Below, in pieces: positions 33,677 through 44,627 of a DNA stretch of 64,000 nucleotides (position 1 is its first letter; every line of letters starts with the position of its first letter). Source of the stretch: Hordeum vulgare subsp. vulgare (lineage: Eukaryota > Streptophyta > Magnoliopsida > Poales > Poaceae); contig NC_058523.1 in NCBI RefSeq assembly GCF_904849725.1, positions 173,086,689 to 173,150,688 of the forward strand. Direction: 5' to 3'. Both the position numbers and the translations under genes were made by a program. The notes below the pieces were generated by a model. The model was not told the DNA's origin, did not search any database, and saw only the letters and a program-made list of their open reading frames with translations.

Positions 33677-33681
33677 GAGAA

Positions 33682-33954
33682 ACTATGAACTAATAAACAT
33701 CAACCTAGTACTATCCATAAACGTAAGTAACACAATCATCAACTTTCAAAATATACGATCCCTAAAGAATGTTACTCCCCGTTCCTTTTATCATATTAGC
33801 ATGGCATGGCTCCGTGTTCAGCACATAAATACAAATGTCAACCACGAGAGTGTTAAGCCAAGCAATTGGATTGCACTTCTTAAAGTGTTTCAACATTTTT
33901 TCAACTTCACTCAATACATGTGGATGAACCATGGACATAACATATAGGTGGTGT
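33682..33954 (-). other. Internal Gypsy piece left of the deletion junction
   Basis: Non-coding sequence that continues the Gypsy internal region after the solo LTR (TATTAGCATGGCATGGCTCC, TTCACTCAATACATGTGG). It ends near 33945-33958, where CACTA coding sequence begins abruptly. The matching continuation, starting GATGCCCATCAATCG, is at 46432. Confidence 0.65.
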
Positions 33955-34820
33955 AGGAACCTGACCCTCACCAGGCAACGTGAGAAACCCCGGGAAATTT
34001 GTCCGGCAAAGCACACCAAGGACAGAGTTCGGCCTGCGGACTCCAAGAGGGTGTACCGATCCCCTGCAGTATGATAAGGTCAACACATTAGATATTTGAA
34101 CAAACTTGAAGGCAAAAGCTAAAAAAAGAGTAAATGTACTTACCTAACTCCTTCAGGTTTAATCACCGGCCTCTGCTCGCGGGTAGGCGGCGCGACCAGG
34201 AGACGTGTACTACCACGCTTGTACACGGTGGCCCCGTCCACCTGCACATCGCCCTCACTATCCGTAAGCTCATCCCCGCCATCCCCGCCCCCTGAGCCAC
34301 CTGGACCCTCGGTCCAATCTGGCGACTCGGTACGATCCGGCCAGGTCTCCCATCCGGGCCTCTTCACGTCGGGTGAAGCCTCCGGAACCGTAGTCTCCTC
34401 CGGCTGCTCCTGGGCCAAATGCACCTCGACCCAAGGCTGCTCCTGGACCGGAGTCTCATGGGACGAATGCCCGTCAACAACAGGCTCCTGGAATGGAGTC
34501 CCCGTAGCCTCCTCCGCAAACGGGTCGACCATAGTAGTCCTATGCTCGGGTGAATGAGCTGGTGGTGGTGGCGAGGACGGCTCAACAGTCCTCCTGGATC
34601 TTCCGCAGCCACCACCTCTCCCTGTACCCTTGCCCTTCTTCCCTACCCGACCAGCACCTCTCCGAGTGGGCAATGCTGCCGACGAAGAAGAACCCACGGG
34701 TGGTGTCGACAGACTGTCTGCCAAGGCTCTATGGAGAGATAGGGGTGGAAGGGAAGTACCACCCCTCATGCGGGGCGCCTGGGAAGAACCCGTCGAGCGA
34801 TCTGGACCAGCGCCCACCAT
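33955..34820 (-). pseudogene. Second CACTA gene (TNPA-position ORF), truncated
   Basis: The first exon (34820-34140) starts MVGAGPDRSTGSSQAPRM. It is rich in Pro, Ser, Gly and Glu, with a basic stretch (GRVGKKGKGTGRGGGCGRSR) and the conserved end RGSTRLLVAPPTREQRPVIK. It stops at a good donor (AG followed by GTAAGT). A second exon near 34055-33955 reads RRPNSVLGVLCRTNFPGF in one frame, typical of the protein encoded next to CACTA transposases. It is cut by the deletion junction. Such proteins are thought to bind subterminal repeats. The first ATG was chosen because the frame is closed upstream. Confidence 0.72.
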
Positions 34821-34964
34821 CTTTCCACACCTGGTGACCTTCCATGATAAAGATTAAAAGAAATTAGTACAACATAAAAAAATTCAACAACGGACATGAA
34901 TAATAATATGTACATGAATAATAAATATTAAAATATATATAATTTAAGTTGTGAATCTTACAAA

Positions 34965-37900
34965 CTAATAATCATCATCAATAAATGCATCATCATCATC
35001 ACTATCATGCATGTCCTCATGAATGACGTGCTCGTCGGGTTCAACGGCGTGAAGTTCTGAAAGGCCTTCCTTTAATCGTTGAAGCATTCGCAGGTCATCT
35101 GCATCAGTAACCTCTTCGAGTTCTAGGTCTTCTGGTTCCGGCTCAGGGATGGAGTCGGATTCATTATCGCTGTCTACTTCTATGTTCTTGGGTGAAGCAC
35201 GGCGGTTCTTGAAACGTTTCTTGGAAAGACGTGTTTCTTGGAAGAATTCTCCATCATATGTGTCTGGGTTAATGTGAGGTTCATAATCCTGTTCATTTGG
35301 GAGAGGTGGTCTGACATGTGGCGGCACTTCATAAACAACATACCAACCTTCCAGATTCTTATCCGTTTGGCATGCCCACGGTAGATAGAAAACTTGTGTC
35401 GCCTGTTGAGCCATAATATAGACATCGGGAACATCTAAATGGGTGTTTGGATTGATTTCGACTAGTCCTATATGTTCATGAGTCCTTCTAGTCTTTTTCA
35501 GCTGGAACCAATAACATTTGAAGACTACGACGTTCGGTGGGTTTTCACCTTGGAATTGAAGTTCGTAAATTGCTTCAACTCTTCCATAATACTCGATAAC
35601 ACCTTCACCGATAGCGGACACACCACAATTTGTAGATTTCCGGTCGGGCATAGATAGCTCTTTGCCAAAGGTACGAAAGAGATACCCGTTGATGTTATAT
35701 TTCTCAAATGAACGGACCTTATAGTCAAAACCATTAGCGACTTGTCTCAATTCGGCGTCCATAGACTCTGAATTAGCCTACAAGTTTAATACGAAACGGT
35801 TGTTGCATTAGCCGCAAGTTAGACCAAGAATGAAATGGTCCATTATTGATAATTACCGTTTGTTTGAACCAGGAAATGAAACCGGGATAGCCCCCTCCTG
35901 TCTTTGACACAAGCTCATACTCTTTGACGGAATTATTTTTGATCACCGCTGCATCCGAGAATTTGGCGACGTAACGGCTGTTTGAAATATCCGGGAATAA
36001 GAGCAGTTCAAATGAATTAAAAGTTACGGGAAAATGTGCCGAGAACTCACTCGATGTACGGCCGCACTTCTGTTAGGTTGTTGAAGATATACAACGAAAT
36101 GTTCCGCCATTCTTCAACATCCAACGTTATTGGTTTCGAAGCACCGGCTGGTGCGAGCTTCCCTTTGAATAGGCTGAGGTTGGACCCACCTTTTTAGGAT
36201 CTCCATCATTGTGCCGAGGCTTCGGATTATGCAAATGATGATTTTTGGCTTCATAGTGTGCTGTCACAAAGTTTGCCACCTCCTCAGTAATGAATGCCTC
36301 AGCCATCGATGCTTCAATTCTACGCTTATTTTTACATTTAGCTCGAAGGGTCTTCTGCATCCTCTCAGTTGCATAGCACCAACGATCTTGCACGGGCCCA
36401 ACCAAGCTTGCCTCGGTCGGTAGATGTAAAATCAAATGCTGCATTGGATTAAAGAAGCCCGGTGGAAAGATCTTCTCTAACTTGCACAACAACTCCGATG
36501 CAAACTCCTTGAAATACGCTGGACGCTCTGGATCAGGCTCGAGGGCGTTTAACTAATCCAGGATCTGTTGGCCTATGAACACAGGTGGTGCCAAGTTTTT
36601 GACAAATTTATGTTTGGTAAAGTTCTTCTTGTCTTTTCTGAACTGATGGTCAGGATCCAGGAACTGTCTATGCAAGTCAAAGCAAGATTACTTCCGACCC
36701 TCCTGCAACCAATGAAACTGAAGAGCTGCCTTGCATTGGGGGCACGGGAACCTTCCATGCACACACCATCGAGATAATAGCGCATACGCTGGCAAGTCAG
36801 GCATAGAGTACATGTACCACACATGCATTTTGAAGTTTCCTTTTCTAGCGGCATCGTATGTCTTGACCCCATTATCCCAAGCTTCTTCCAATTCATCCTT
36901 AAGCGGTTGTAGGTACACATTCATATTCTTCCCCGGATAATTGGGCCCTGGAATTATCAATGTCAGAAATATGTTCTTTCTTTGCATAATCTGCCAAGGG
37001 GGGGGGAGATTGAGTGGAATGACAAATACAGGCCAAAAACTGTATTGGGTTGCCATCATGCCGAGGGGATTAAAACCATCCGTGGCGGCGCAGACTCGAG
37101 GATTCCTTGGATCGGCCGCTTTATCCTGATGCAATCCATCGAAATGTTTCCATGCTTCCCCATCCGATGTGTGTACCATCATCTTATTCCCATCCGCATC
37201 TAGTTCGGTTATTTTGCCCAATTTGTGCCATGTTATCTGTCTGGCTGTCTCTTCGACCATGAAAAGACGTTGAAGTCTTGGTACAATTGGCATGTACCGA
37301 AGAACACTAACTGCGATTTTGGTCTGCCTCTTCTCACCCATACCGTTGTCTACGACAAGATACCTCCAAGACTCGCAATTGGGACAATAGTCCAAGTGTG
37401 CATACTCCTTCCTAAATAAGACACATCCTTTCTCACATGCATCTATCTTCTCATAGGGAATCTTAAGTACATGAAGTATTTTGTCCGACTGGTACAGGTT
37501 TGCAGGCATGACATGGCCTTTGGGTAGGAAACGCCCAAATAGTGTCATCATCACGTCGTAGCATTCTCTTCCCAAGTTGAACTGAGCCTTCAGAGCCATT
37601 ACTTGTGCAATTGCATCCAGCTGACAGAGCTCAGTGTGCTCATGGAGAGGACGTTTTGAAGACTCCAACATTTCATAAAAGGCCTTTTCAGATTCCTCCA
37701 TCTCATCTTCCGAATCCCGAGCATCATCAAAGTCTTGCACCATGTCTTCGATCCCGGTACCATGCTCGTCCGTGCGACGACGGACCACCACGGCTCTTGT
37801 GCGCTGTATAGACTCACCATGAAATGTCCACACCGTATAATTAGGCTTAAAACCCCTCCTCTGTAGGTGTTTAATCATTACAGCCTCTGTCGTCTTTTTA

Positions 37901-38049
37901 TAGTTGTCGCATCCAGGACAGGGGCAATAGTTTCTTTCCTGGCCATTTGCGAATGCGGCTTTCACAAATTCCTTTGTTTTTACAAACCATTCTTTCGTCA
38001 TCTCTTTCTGACTAGGGTGACCGGTATACATCCACGCACGATCACTCAT
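34965..38049 (-). pseudogene. CACTA transposase (TNP2/TNPD type), three exons, broken
   Basis: Starts MSDRAWMYTGHPSQKEMTKE, the transposase-associated N-terminal domain with CPCPGCDN. The Transposase_21 domain follows (LPKGHVMPANLYQSDKIL, FPCPQCKAALQFHW), then the DUF4218-like part (ILHLPTEASLVGPVQDRWCY), then the DUF4216-like part (VVVFKCYWF) and an acidic tail (HDSDDDDAFIDDDY). In-frame stops lie at 36688-36690 and 36553-36555, and a frameshift lies near 36150. Two introns with GT-AG ends are readable, 35978-36050 and 35778-35856, and their phases join the frames correctly. The enzyme would cut at the CACTA termini. This copy cannot make it. Confidence 0.87.
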
Positions 38050-38189
38050 CTTGCGTAGCTACTAAAGACAGAAGAAATATATTTATATATAATTTAGCAT
38101 TTATATTCATCGGTTAATCAGGTTCGCCATTTTTATTACGTCCAGGCAACCTACACGCTAATAGGTAAAGATAGGTCCTAATCCCACCT

Positions 38190-38399
38190 GAGTATGTGTA
38201 GATTGGGTTCGTTTTCCCATGCTCTGCTCCAGATCCAACGCAAAATTTCGGCAGCACCTCCCCGCTGTTCTCCTAATACACGTCTCCGCAATAAACAGAG
38301 AGGATGTCCATCTGGAGAACAACAGGGAGGCACTGACGAAATTCCGCATCGGATCCAGAGCACAGCATACGGGAAAACGAACCCAATCTACACATACTC
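38190..38399. repeat. Long imperfect inverted repeat upstream of the transposase
   Basis: Arms 38190-38273 and 38314-38399 (GAGTATGTGTAGATTGGGTT and its complement at the outer ends), about 84 bp each with scattered mismatches and a 40-bp spacer. It is either a foldback insert or a structured part of the CACTA leader. Confidence 0.82.
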
Positions 38400-38443
38400 G
38401 GGCTGTCCATGGATAATGTTGGACAATTCGAAAGGATGGCGGT

Positions 38444-38473
38444 TATAAATATGCAAAGACATGCATATTTATA
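38444..38473. repeat. Perfect 12-bp hairpin
   Basis: TATAAATATGCA and TGCATATTTATA separated by AAGACA, just right of the long inverted repeat. Confidence 0.8.
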
Positions 38474-38862
38474 GATGTCGCCCTGTCGAACGGGAGACGC
38501 ATACTGGTCACGCATACTAATAAATTAATTGAATTACCTCAATCTAGAAAGTTTCATCCGGAAACCGAGCCACAGTAAATGAAGGGGCGAGGAGGAGATG
38601 AAATTTGTACTGACCCACGAATGCAGGGGCGGAGCTCGTACAACGCACGGGAATGTCTTCACACACCAGACCTCACAGCGACGAGACAACTATCACATGT
38701 AAATCCACCCGATCAACACAAATATTCTAATTATGTCTAATTATGTCGTTTTTTCAGAAAACAAGCTAAGAATATAATATTCATGAGCTAACCAAGGTTT
38801 TTAGCTTATTATGTCATTTTGGAGGATAATTAGCTAAACAAGCTAAAAAATAAGAAGGAGGA

Positions 38863-39345
38863 GAGAAGAATGAGAAGAAGGAGAAGAAGGAGGGCTCCTT
38901 CTCCTCCTTCTCCTTCTCCTTCTTCTTCTCTTCTTCTTCTCTTCTTCTTCTTTTCATTTTTCCTCTTTTTTCTCCTCTTCTCCTCTTCTTCTTCTTCTTC
39001 TTCTTCTCCTCCTCCTCCTCTTCCTCTTCCTCTTATTTCTATTTCTATTTTTCTTTATCCTCTTCTTCTACTTCTTCTTATTTTTTCTCTTCTTCTCCTT
39101 CTTATTTGTTTCTTATTCTATTCTTCTCTTCTTCTTGTCTTCTTCTTTACTTCTTCTTCTTCTTATTTTTTCTTCTCTTCTTTTTCTTCTTCTTCTTCTT
39201 CTTCTTCTTCTCCTTCTTATTTTTTTCTTCTCTTCTTCTTCTTCTTCTTCTTCTTCTTCCTTCTTTTCATTTTTCCTCTTTCTTCTCCTCCTCTTCTTCT
39301 TCTCGTCCTGCTCCTCCTCCTCTTCTCCTCTTCTCCTCCTCCACC
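38863..39345. repeat. Polypyrimidine tract, mostly (TTC/TCC)n
   Basis: Nearly 480 bp of pyrimidines on the plus strand (purines on the transposase strand). Open frames of Leu, Phe and Ser here are a by-product of the repeat and not a protein. Confidence 0.92.
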
Positions 39346-39474
39346 TAACTAACCAAGCTAACTACCTAACCTAACTAATTTAACAACCTAACTAACTAGC
39401 CTAACTAACCTAATAAACTAAAAAAGCAACCTAACTAATTTAACATAAATAAAAATAAGGAAAAACAAAATAAA

Positions 39475-39790
39475 AATGGGGGGACTCACCGGCGGGGGCG
39501 GCTGGGGCGTCGGGGCGGCGAGGAGGACGGGTGCGACGGGGCAGTGGGGTGTCGCCGGGGGCAGTGCGGCGGTGGGGGGCAGTGGTGGCGGCGGGGGGCA
39601 GTGGTGGCGGCGGTGGGGTGTTGTGCGGCGGCGGGAGGCAGTGGTGGCGGCGGTGGGGGGCAGTGGTGGCGGCGATGGGGGGCAGTGCGCCGGCGGGGGC
39701 AGTGGTGGCGGCGGTGGGGGGCAGTGCGGCGGCAGGGGGCAGTGGTGGCGGCGATGGGCGTCGGGGTGAGAGAGAGAGAGAGAGAGGCCA
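39475..39790. repeat. GGC/GTGGTGGCGG repeat with a short (GA)n run
   Basis: GGCAGTGGTGGCGGCG units recur about ten times with variation, ending in GAGAGAGAGAGAGAGAG at about 39771. Glycine- or proline-rich frames are artefacts of it. Confidence 0.88.
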
Positions 39791-39839
39791 GGGTGGGGGC
39801 GGGACAACCGTTAGTAGACGTTAGGGCTTTGTCGTCTGC

Positions 39840-40105
39840 CTCTGGCCTCTTTGCCGTCCGCTAGCAGACGGCAAAGAAGGGACTCGAGTTTGACCTAACG
39901 TCCCCGCGGTCAGGTGGGCCCCCCCTACAGCTTTGCCGTCTGCTGTGCGGCCCTTTGTCGTCTGTGGCTGACGGCAAAAAAGTGGCTGATGGCACAGATC
40001 TTCTATGCCATCAGCCAATTCTTTGCCGTCTGCTCTGTGGCAGCTGACGGCAAAGACACTCTTTGCCATCAGCTAGCAGACGGCAAAGATTTGGCAGATG
40101 GAAAA
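39840..40105. repeat. CACTA subterminal repeats
   Basis: At least eight copies, in both orientations, of TTTGCCGTCTGC / GCAGACGGCAAAG with variants (TTTGTCGTCTGTGG, CTGACGGCAAAG). In En/Spm-type elements such motifs bind the element-encoded regulatory protein. Confidence 0.88.
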
Positions 40106-40108
40106 AAA

Positions 40109-40124
40109 CTGATTTCCAGTAGTG
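40109..40124 (-). repeat. CACTA terminal inverted repeat (only surviving end)
   Basis: Minus strand CACTACTGGAAATCAG. The partner on the left is missing. Confidence 0.9.
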
Positions 40125-40595
40125 GAACGACCGTAGCAATATAAGCTGATCTCTCACTAAAATTTCAAGATGAAATTGTGTTCTCTTCGACCGTGCACCG
40201 TTGCGACAGTTCGTCGTTTCGAGACACCACATGATGGTCCGGTGTGATAGACTCAACGTTCACATACAACGGGTGCAAAATAGTTGCACACGCGGAACAC
40301 TCGGGTTAAACTTGACGAGCCTAGCATGTGCAGACATGGCCTCAGAATACATGAGACCGAAAGGTCGAGCATGAATTGTATAGTTGATATGATTAGCATA
40401 GTGATGGTTACCACTGAAACTATTCTCAACTCACGTGATGATCGGACTTGAGTTAGTGGGTTTGGATCATGTACCACTCAAATGACTAGAGAGATGTACT
40501 TTTTGAGTGGGAGTTTATCAGTAATTTGATTAATTATACTCTAATTATCTTAAACATAGTCTAAGTCCACTTTGCAATATTTGTGTTGTAGATCA
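40125..40595 (+). other. Copia leader remnant before gag
   Basis: GAACGACCGTAGC onward aligns with the reverse complement of 4040 down to 3584 in the other Copia element. No coding. The alignment starts exactly after the CACTA terminus. Confidence 0.8.
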
Positions 40596-41468
40596 ATGGC
40601 TCATGCAGTAGCAACCGTGAATTTTAATACGTTCCTAGAGAAAACTAAGTTGAAAGATGATGGAACCAACTTTGTAGACTGGGCTCGTAATTTAAAGCTG
40701 CTCTTGCAAGCTGGGAAGAAGGATTATGTCCTTAATGCTGCGCTAGGAGATGAACCACCCGCTACGTCTAGCCAAGATGTTTTGAACGCCTAGTTAACAC
40801 GTAAGGAGGACTACTCAGTAGTCCAATGTGCAGTCTTGTATGGCTTGGAACCGGGACTTGAACGTCGCTTTCAGCGTCATGGAGCGTATGAGATGTTCCA
40901 AGAGTTGAAGTTTATCTTTCAGAAGAATGCCCAGATCGAGAGGTATGAGACATCCAATAAATTCTATGCTTGCAAGATGGAGGAGAATTCGTCTGTCAGT
41001 GAACATGTGCTCAAAATGTCTGGGTACTCAAACCGTCTAGCTGAGCTATGGATTGAACTCCCGCAAGAGGCTATCACTGACAGAATTCTTCAATCACTGC
41101 CACCTAGATATAAGAGCTTTGTGTTGAACTATAACATGCAAGGGACGAACAAGTCACCCGGCGAGTTATTCGCGATGCTGACAGTCGCAGAGTCAGGACT
41201 CCGGAAAGAGCATCAAGTGTTGATGGTCAATAAGACCACTGGTTTCAAGAGAAACGACAAAGGCAAAAAGGGTAACTCCAAGAAGAGCGGCATGACTGTT
41301 GCCAATCCGATGAAGAAACCCAAGGCTGGACCTAAGCTTGAAAGAGAGTGTTATTATAGTAAGGGAATGGGCACTAGAAGCGCAACTGCCCCAAGTATTT
41401 GGCTGATAAGAAGGCGGCCAAGGAAAAATCAGGTATATTTGATATGCATGTTATTGATGTGTACTTAA
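40596..41468 (+). pseudogene. Gag of the second Angela-type Copia element
   Basis: Starts MAHAVATVNFNTFLEKTKLK. A TAG at 40791-40793 replaces the tryptophan codon after DVLNA, and the frame goes on (TRKEDYSVVQCAVLYGLE, KMEENSSVSEHVLKMSGYS, LPPRYKSFVLNYNMQG). At the zinc knuckle the second Cys is Ser (CYYSKGMG). A base is missing near 41372, so the last 30 residues are out of register. A TAG in place of Trp follows in the true frame. The same knuckle position is hit in the copy at 2799. Confidence 0.87.
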
Positions 41469-42309
41469 CCAACTCTCGTAGTAGTGCCTGGGTATTTGAT
41501 ACCGGTTATGTTGCTCATATTTCAACTCAAAGCAATAACTGCGGAATAAACGAAGGCTAGCGAAGGATGAAGTGATGATGCGCGTGGGAAATGGTTCCAA
41601 GGTTGATGCAATTGCCGTCGGCACAGTCTCACTTCAGTTACCCTCAGTATTAGTTATGAACTTAAATAATTGTTATTTACTGCCTGCGTTAAGCATGAAC
41701 ATTATATCTGGATCTTGTTTATTGCGAGACGGTTACTCGTTTAAGTCAGAGAATAATGGTTGTTCTATCTCTATGAGTAATATCTTTTATAGTCATGCAC
41801 CCAATGTGAGAGGATTGTTCATATTGAATCTTGATAGCAATGATACACATATACATAACATTGAGACCAAAAGATGTAGAGTTAACAATGATAGCGCCAT
41901 GTTTTTGTGGCACTGCCGCTTAAGTCATATTGGTGTAAAGCGCATGAAGAAACTCCATTCCGATGGGCTTTTGGGGTCACTTGATTTTGAATCACATGAC
42001 ACATGCAAACCATGCCTCATGGGCAAGATGACTAAGACTCCGTTCTCCGGAACAATGGAGCATGCAAGTGACTTGTTGGAAATCATACATACCGATGTGT
42101 GCGGTCCGATGAGTGTGGAGGCGCGCAGCGGATATCGTTATTTTCTCACCTTCACTGGTGATTTGAGTAGGTATGGATATATCTACTTGATGAAGCACAA
42201 GTCTGAAATGTTTGAGAAGTTCAAGCAATTTCGGAGTGAAGTTGAAAATCATCGTAACAATAAGATCAAGTTCCTACGTTCTGATCGCGGGGGTGAACAT
42301 CTGAGTTAG
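41469..42309 (+). pseudogene. Protease and integrase start of the second Angela-type element
   Basis: Protease reads SSAWVFDTGYVAHI (DTGY instead of DTGA) in one frame, and a shift near 41555 leads into MMRVGNGSKVDAIAVGT. Then FLWHCRLSHIGVKRMKKLH, CKPCLMGKMTKTPF, HTDVCGPMSVEA and RSDRGGEH. It ends at TAG 42307-42309. Confidence 0.87.
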
Positions 42310-43060
42310 GAGTTGGGAGCTCACTTAAGACAATGTGGAATTGTTTCAGAGTTGACACCGCCTGGAACACCACAGCGTAATGGTGTGTTCGAACGTCGTA
42401 ATCGTACTTTGCTAGAAATGGTGTGATCTATGATGTCTCTTACCGATTTGTTGTTATCGTTTTGGGGTTATGCATTAGAGACAACTCCATTCATTTTAAA
42501 TAGGGCACCATCAAAATCCGTTGAGACGACACCATACAAACTATGGTATGGCAAAAGACCAAAAATGTCATTTCTTAAAGTATGGGGATGTGATGCTTAT
42601 GTCAAAAAGCTTCAGCCTGAAAAGCTAGAACCCAAAGCGGAAAAGTGCGTCCTCATAGGTTACCCAAAGGAGACAGTTGGGTACACCTTTTATCTCAAAT
42701 CTAAGGGCAAAGTGTTTGTTGCTAAGAATGGAGATTTTCTTGAGAAGGAGTTTCTCTCGAAAGAATTGAGTGGGAGGAAGATAGAACTTGATGAGGTTGT
42801 CGAACCTCTAATCCCTCTAGATGGAGGCGCAGGGCAGGGGGAACCTCTATCGAGGCGACGCTGGTTGAGGAGGAAGTTAATGATGATGATTATGAAACTT
42901 CGAATCAAGTTCCTATCGGACCTCGCAGTTCGACAAGATCACGTACTACTCTTGAATGGTATGGTAATCCTGTCTTATCAATCATGTTGTCAGTCAACAA
43001 TGAACCTGCGAATTATGAAGAAGCAATGGTGGCCCGGATTCCAACAAATGGCTGGAGGCC
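42310..43060 (+). pseudogene. Integrase end and linker of the second Angela-type element
   Basis: The frame continues past the TAG: CGIVSELTPPGTPQRNGVFE (the conserved Glu region), a TGA after LLEMV at about 42424, then LLLSFWGYALETTPFILNRA and FLEKEFLSKELSGRKIELDE. It loses register near 42840 in the acidic linker before RT. Confidence 0.82.
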
Positions 43061-44590
43061 ATGAAGTCCGAGATAGGATCTATGTATGAAAACAAAGTGT
43101 GGACTTTGGAAGTATTACCTGAAGGCCGCAAGGCTATTCAGAACAAATGGATCTTTAAGAAGAAGATGAACGCGGACAGTAATGTGATCGTTTATAAAGC
43201 TCTACTTGTGGCAAAGGGTTTTTCACAAGTTCAAGGAGTTGACTACGATGAGACATTCTCACAGGTAGCGATGTTTAAGTCCGCCCGAATCATGTTAGCA
43301 ATAGCTGCATTTTCCGATTATGAAATCAGGAAGATGGATGTCAAAACGGCATTCCTTAACGGTTTTCTTAAGGAAGAGTTGTATATGATGCAACCCGAAG
43401 GTTTTGTCGATCCAGAGAATGCTAACAAAGTATGCAAGCTTCAGCGATCCATTTATGGACTGGTGCAAGCATCTCGGAGTTGGAATAAATGCTTTGATGA
43501 GGTTATCAAAGCATTTGGGTTTATACAAGTGGTTGGAGAATCTTGTATTTACAAGAAAGTGAGTGGGGGCTCTGTGGCATTTCTAATATTATAAGTGGAT
43601 GCCATATTGCTGATTGGAAACAACGTGGAGTTTTTGGAGAGCGTAAAGTATTACTTGAATAAAAGTTTCTCTATGAAGGACCTAGGAGAAGCTGCTTACA
43701 TTCTAGGCATTAAGATCTATAGGGATAGATCCAGGCGCCTGATAGGACTTTCACAAAACACATACCTTGATAAAGTTTTGAAGAAGTTCAAAATGGAACA
43801 GTACAAGAAAGGGTTCTTGCCAGTGTTACAAGGTATAAAATTGAGTAAGACTCAGTGCCCAGCAACTACGGAATATAGAGAACAAATGAGTTCCGTCCCC
43901 TATGCTTCGGCCATAGGTTCTATCATGTATGCAATGTTGTGCACTAGACCAGACGTCAGCTTGGCCATAAGTATGGCAGGCAGGTTTCAAAGTAATCCAG
44001 GAGTGGATCACTCGACAGCGGTCAAGAATATTCTGAGGTACCTGAAAAGGACTAAGGAAATGTTTCTCGTTTATGGAGGTGACGAAGAGCTCGTCGTAAA
44101 GGGTTAAGTCGACGCAAGCTTTAACACTGATATGGATGACTCTACGTCTCAAACCGAATACATATTTGTTCTTAATGGGGGTGCGGTAAGCTGGTGCAGT
44201 TCCAAGCAAAGCGTCATAGTAGATTCTACATGTGAAGCGGAGTACATGGCTGCCTTGGAGGTAGCTAAGGAGGGTGTCTGGATGAAGCAGTTCATGACGG
44301 ATCTTGGAGTTGTGCCGAGCGCACTAAATCCAATAACTCTATTTTGTGACAACACTGGTGCCATTGCTTTAGCAAAGGAACCAAGGTTTCACAAGAAGAC
44401 CAGGTACATCAAATGATGCTTCAACCTCATCCGCGACTATGTCGAAGGAGAGGACGTAAATATTTGCAAAGTGCACACGGATCTGAATGTAGCAGATCCG
44501 CTGACTAAACCTCTTCCATGGGCAAAACATGATCAACACCAGAACTGTATGGGTGTTAGATTTATTACAATGTAAATCGCATGTCGATGC
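43061..44590 (+). pseudogene. Reverse transcriptase and RNase H of the second Angela-type element
   Basis: KSEIGSMYENKVWTLEVLPE through MDVKTAFLNGFLKEELYMMQ and YGLVQASRSWNKCFDEV. The YVDD active site has become stop-V-D-A (TAA at 43592-43594, then GTGGATGCC), so it is doubly inactive. It continues with SMKDLGEAAYILGIKIYRDR, a TAA at 44105-44107, RNase H (CEAEYMAALE, CDNTGAIALAKEPRFHKKTR), a TGA near 44414 and the end HTDLNVADPLTKPLP. Confidence 0.9.
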
Positions 44591-44612
44591 TAGGACTAGA
44601 TTATTGACTGTA

Positions 44613-44626
44613 GTGCAAGTGGGAGA
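44613..44626 (+). promoter_or_regulatory. Polypurine tract of the second Angela-type element
   Basis: GTGCAAGTGGGAGA lies directly before the 3' LTR. AAGTGGGAG is the usual form in this family. Confidence 0.8.
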
Positions 44627-44627
44627 C

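Larger units (their letters stand above)
33955..40124 (-). mobile_element. CACTA (En/Spm) transposon, 3' end deleted
   Basis: The right end has the typical terminus CACTACTGGAAATCAG (minus strand, from 40124), followed by many TTTGCCGTCTGC-type subterminal repeats. Going left come long low-complexity tracts, an inverted repeat, a decayed TNP2-type transposase gene (38049 to 34965) and a second gene (34820 to 33955) that breaks off at the deletion. No left terminus is found. It lies head-on in the leader of a Copia element, which resumes at 40125 with GAA, a possible target duplication whose partner is lost. Confidence 0.88.

Noticed and set aside
38870..39374. Open frames of 79-160 codons rich in Leu, Phe and Ser, as a membrane protein
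   Set aside because: They translate a (TTC)n tract in all frames. No start context or domain.
39418..39864. Gly-rich and Pro-rich open frames on both strands
   Set aside because: Product of a GGC-type repeat, in several frames at once.
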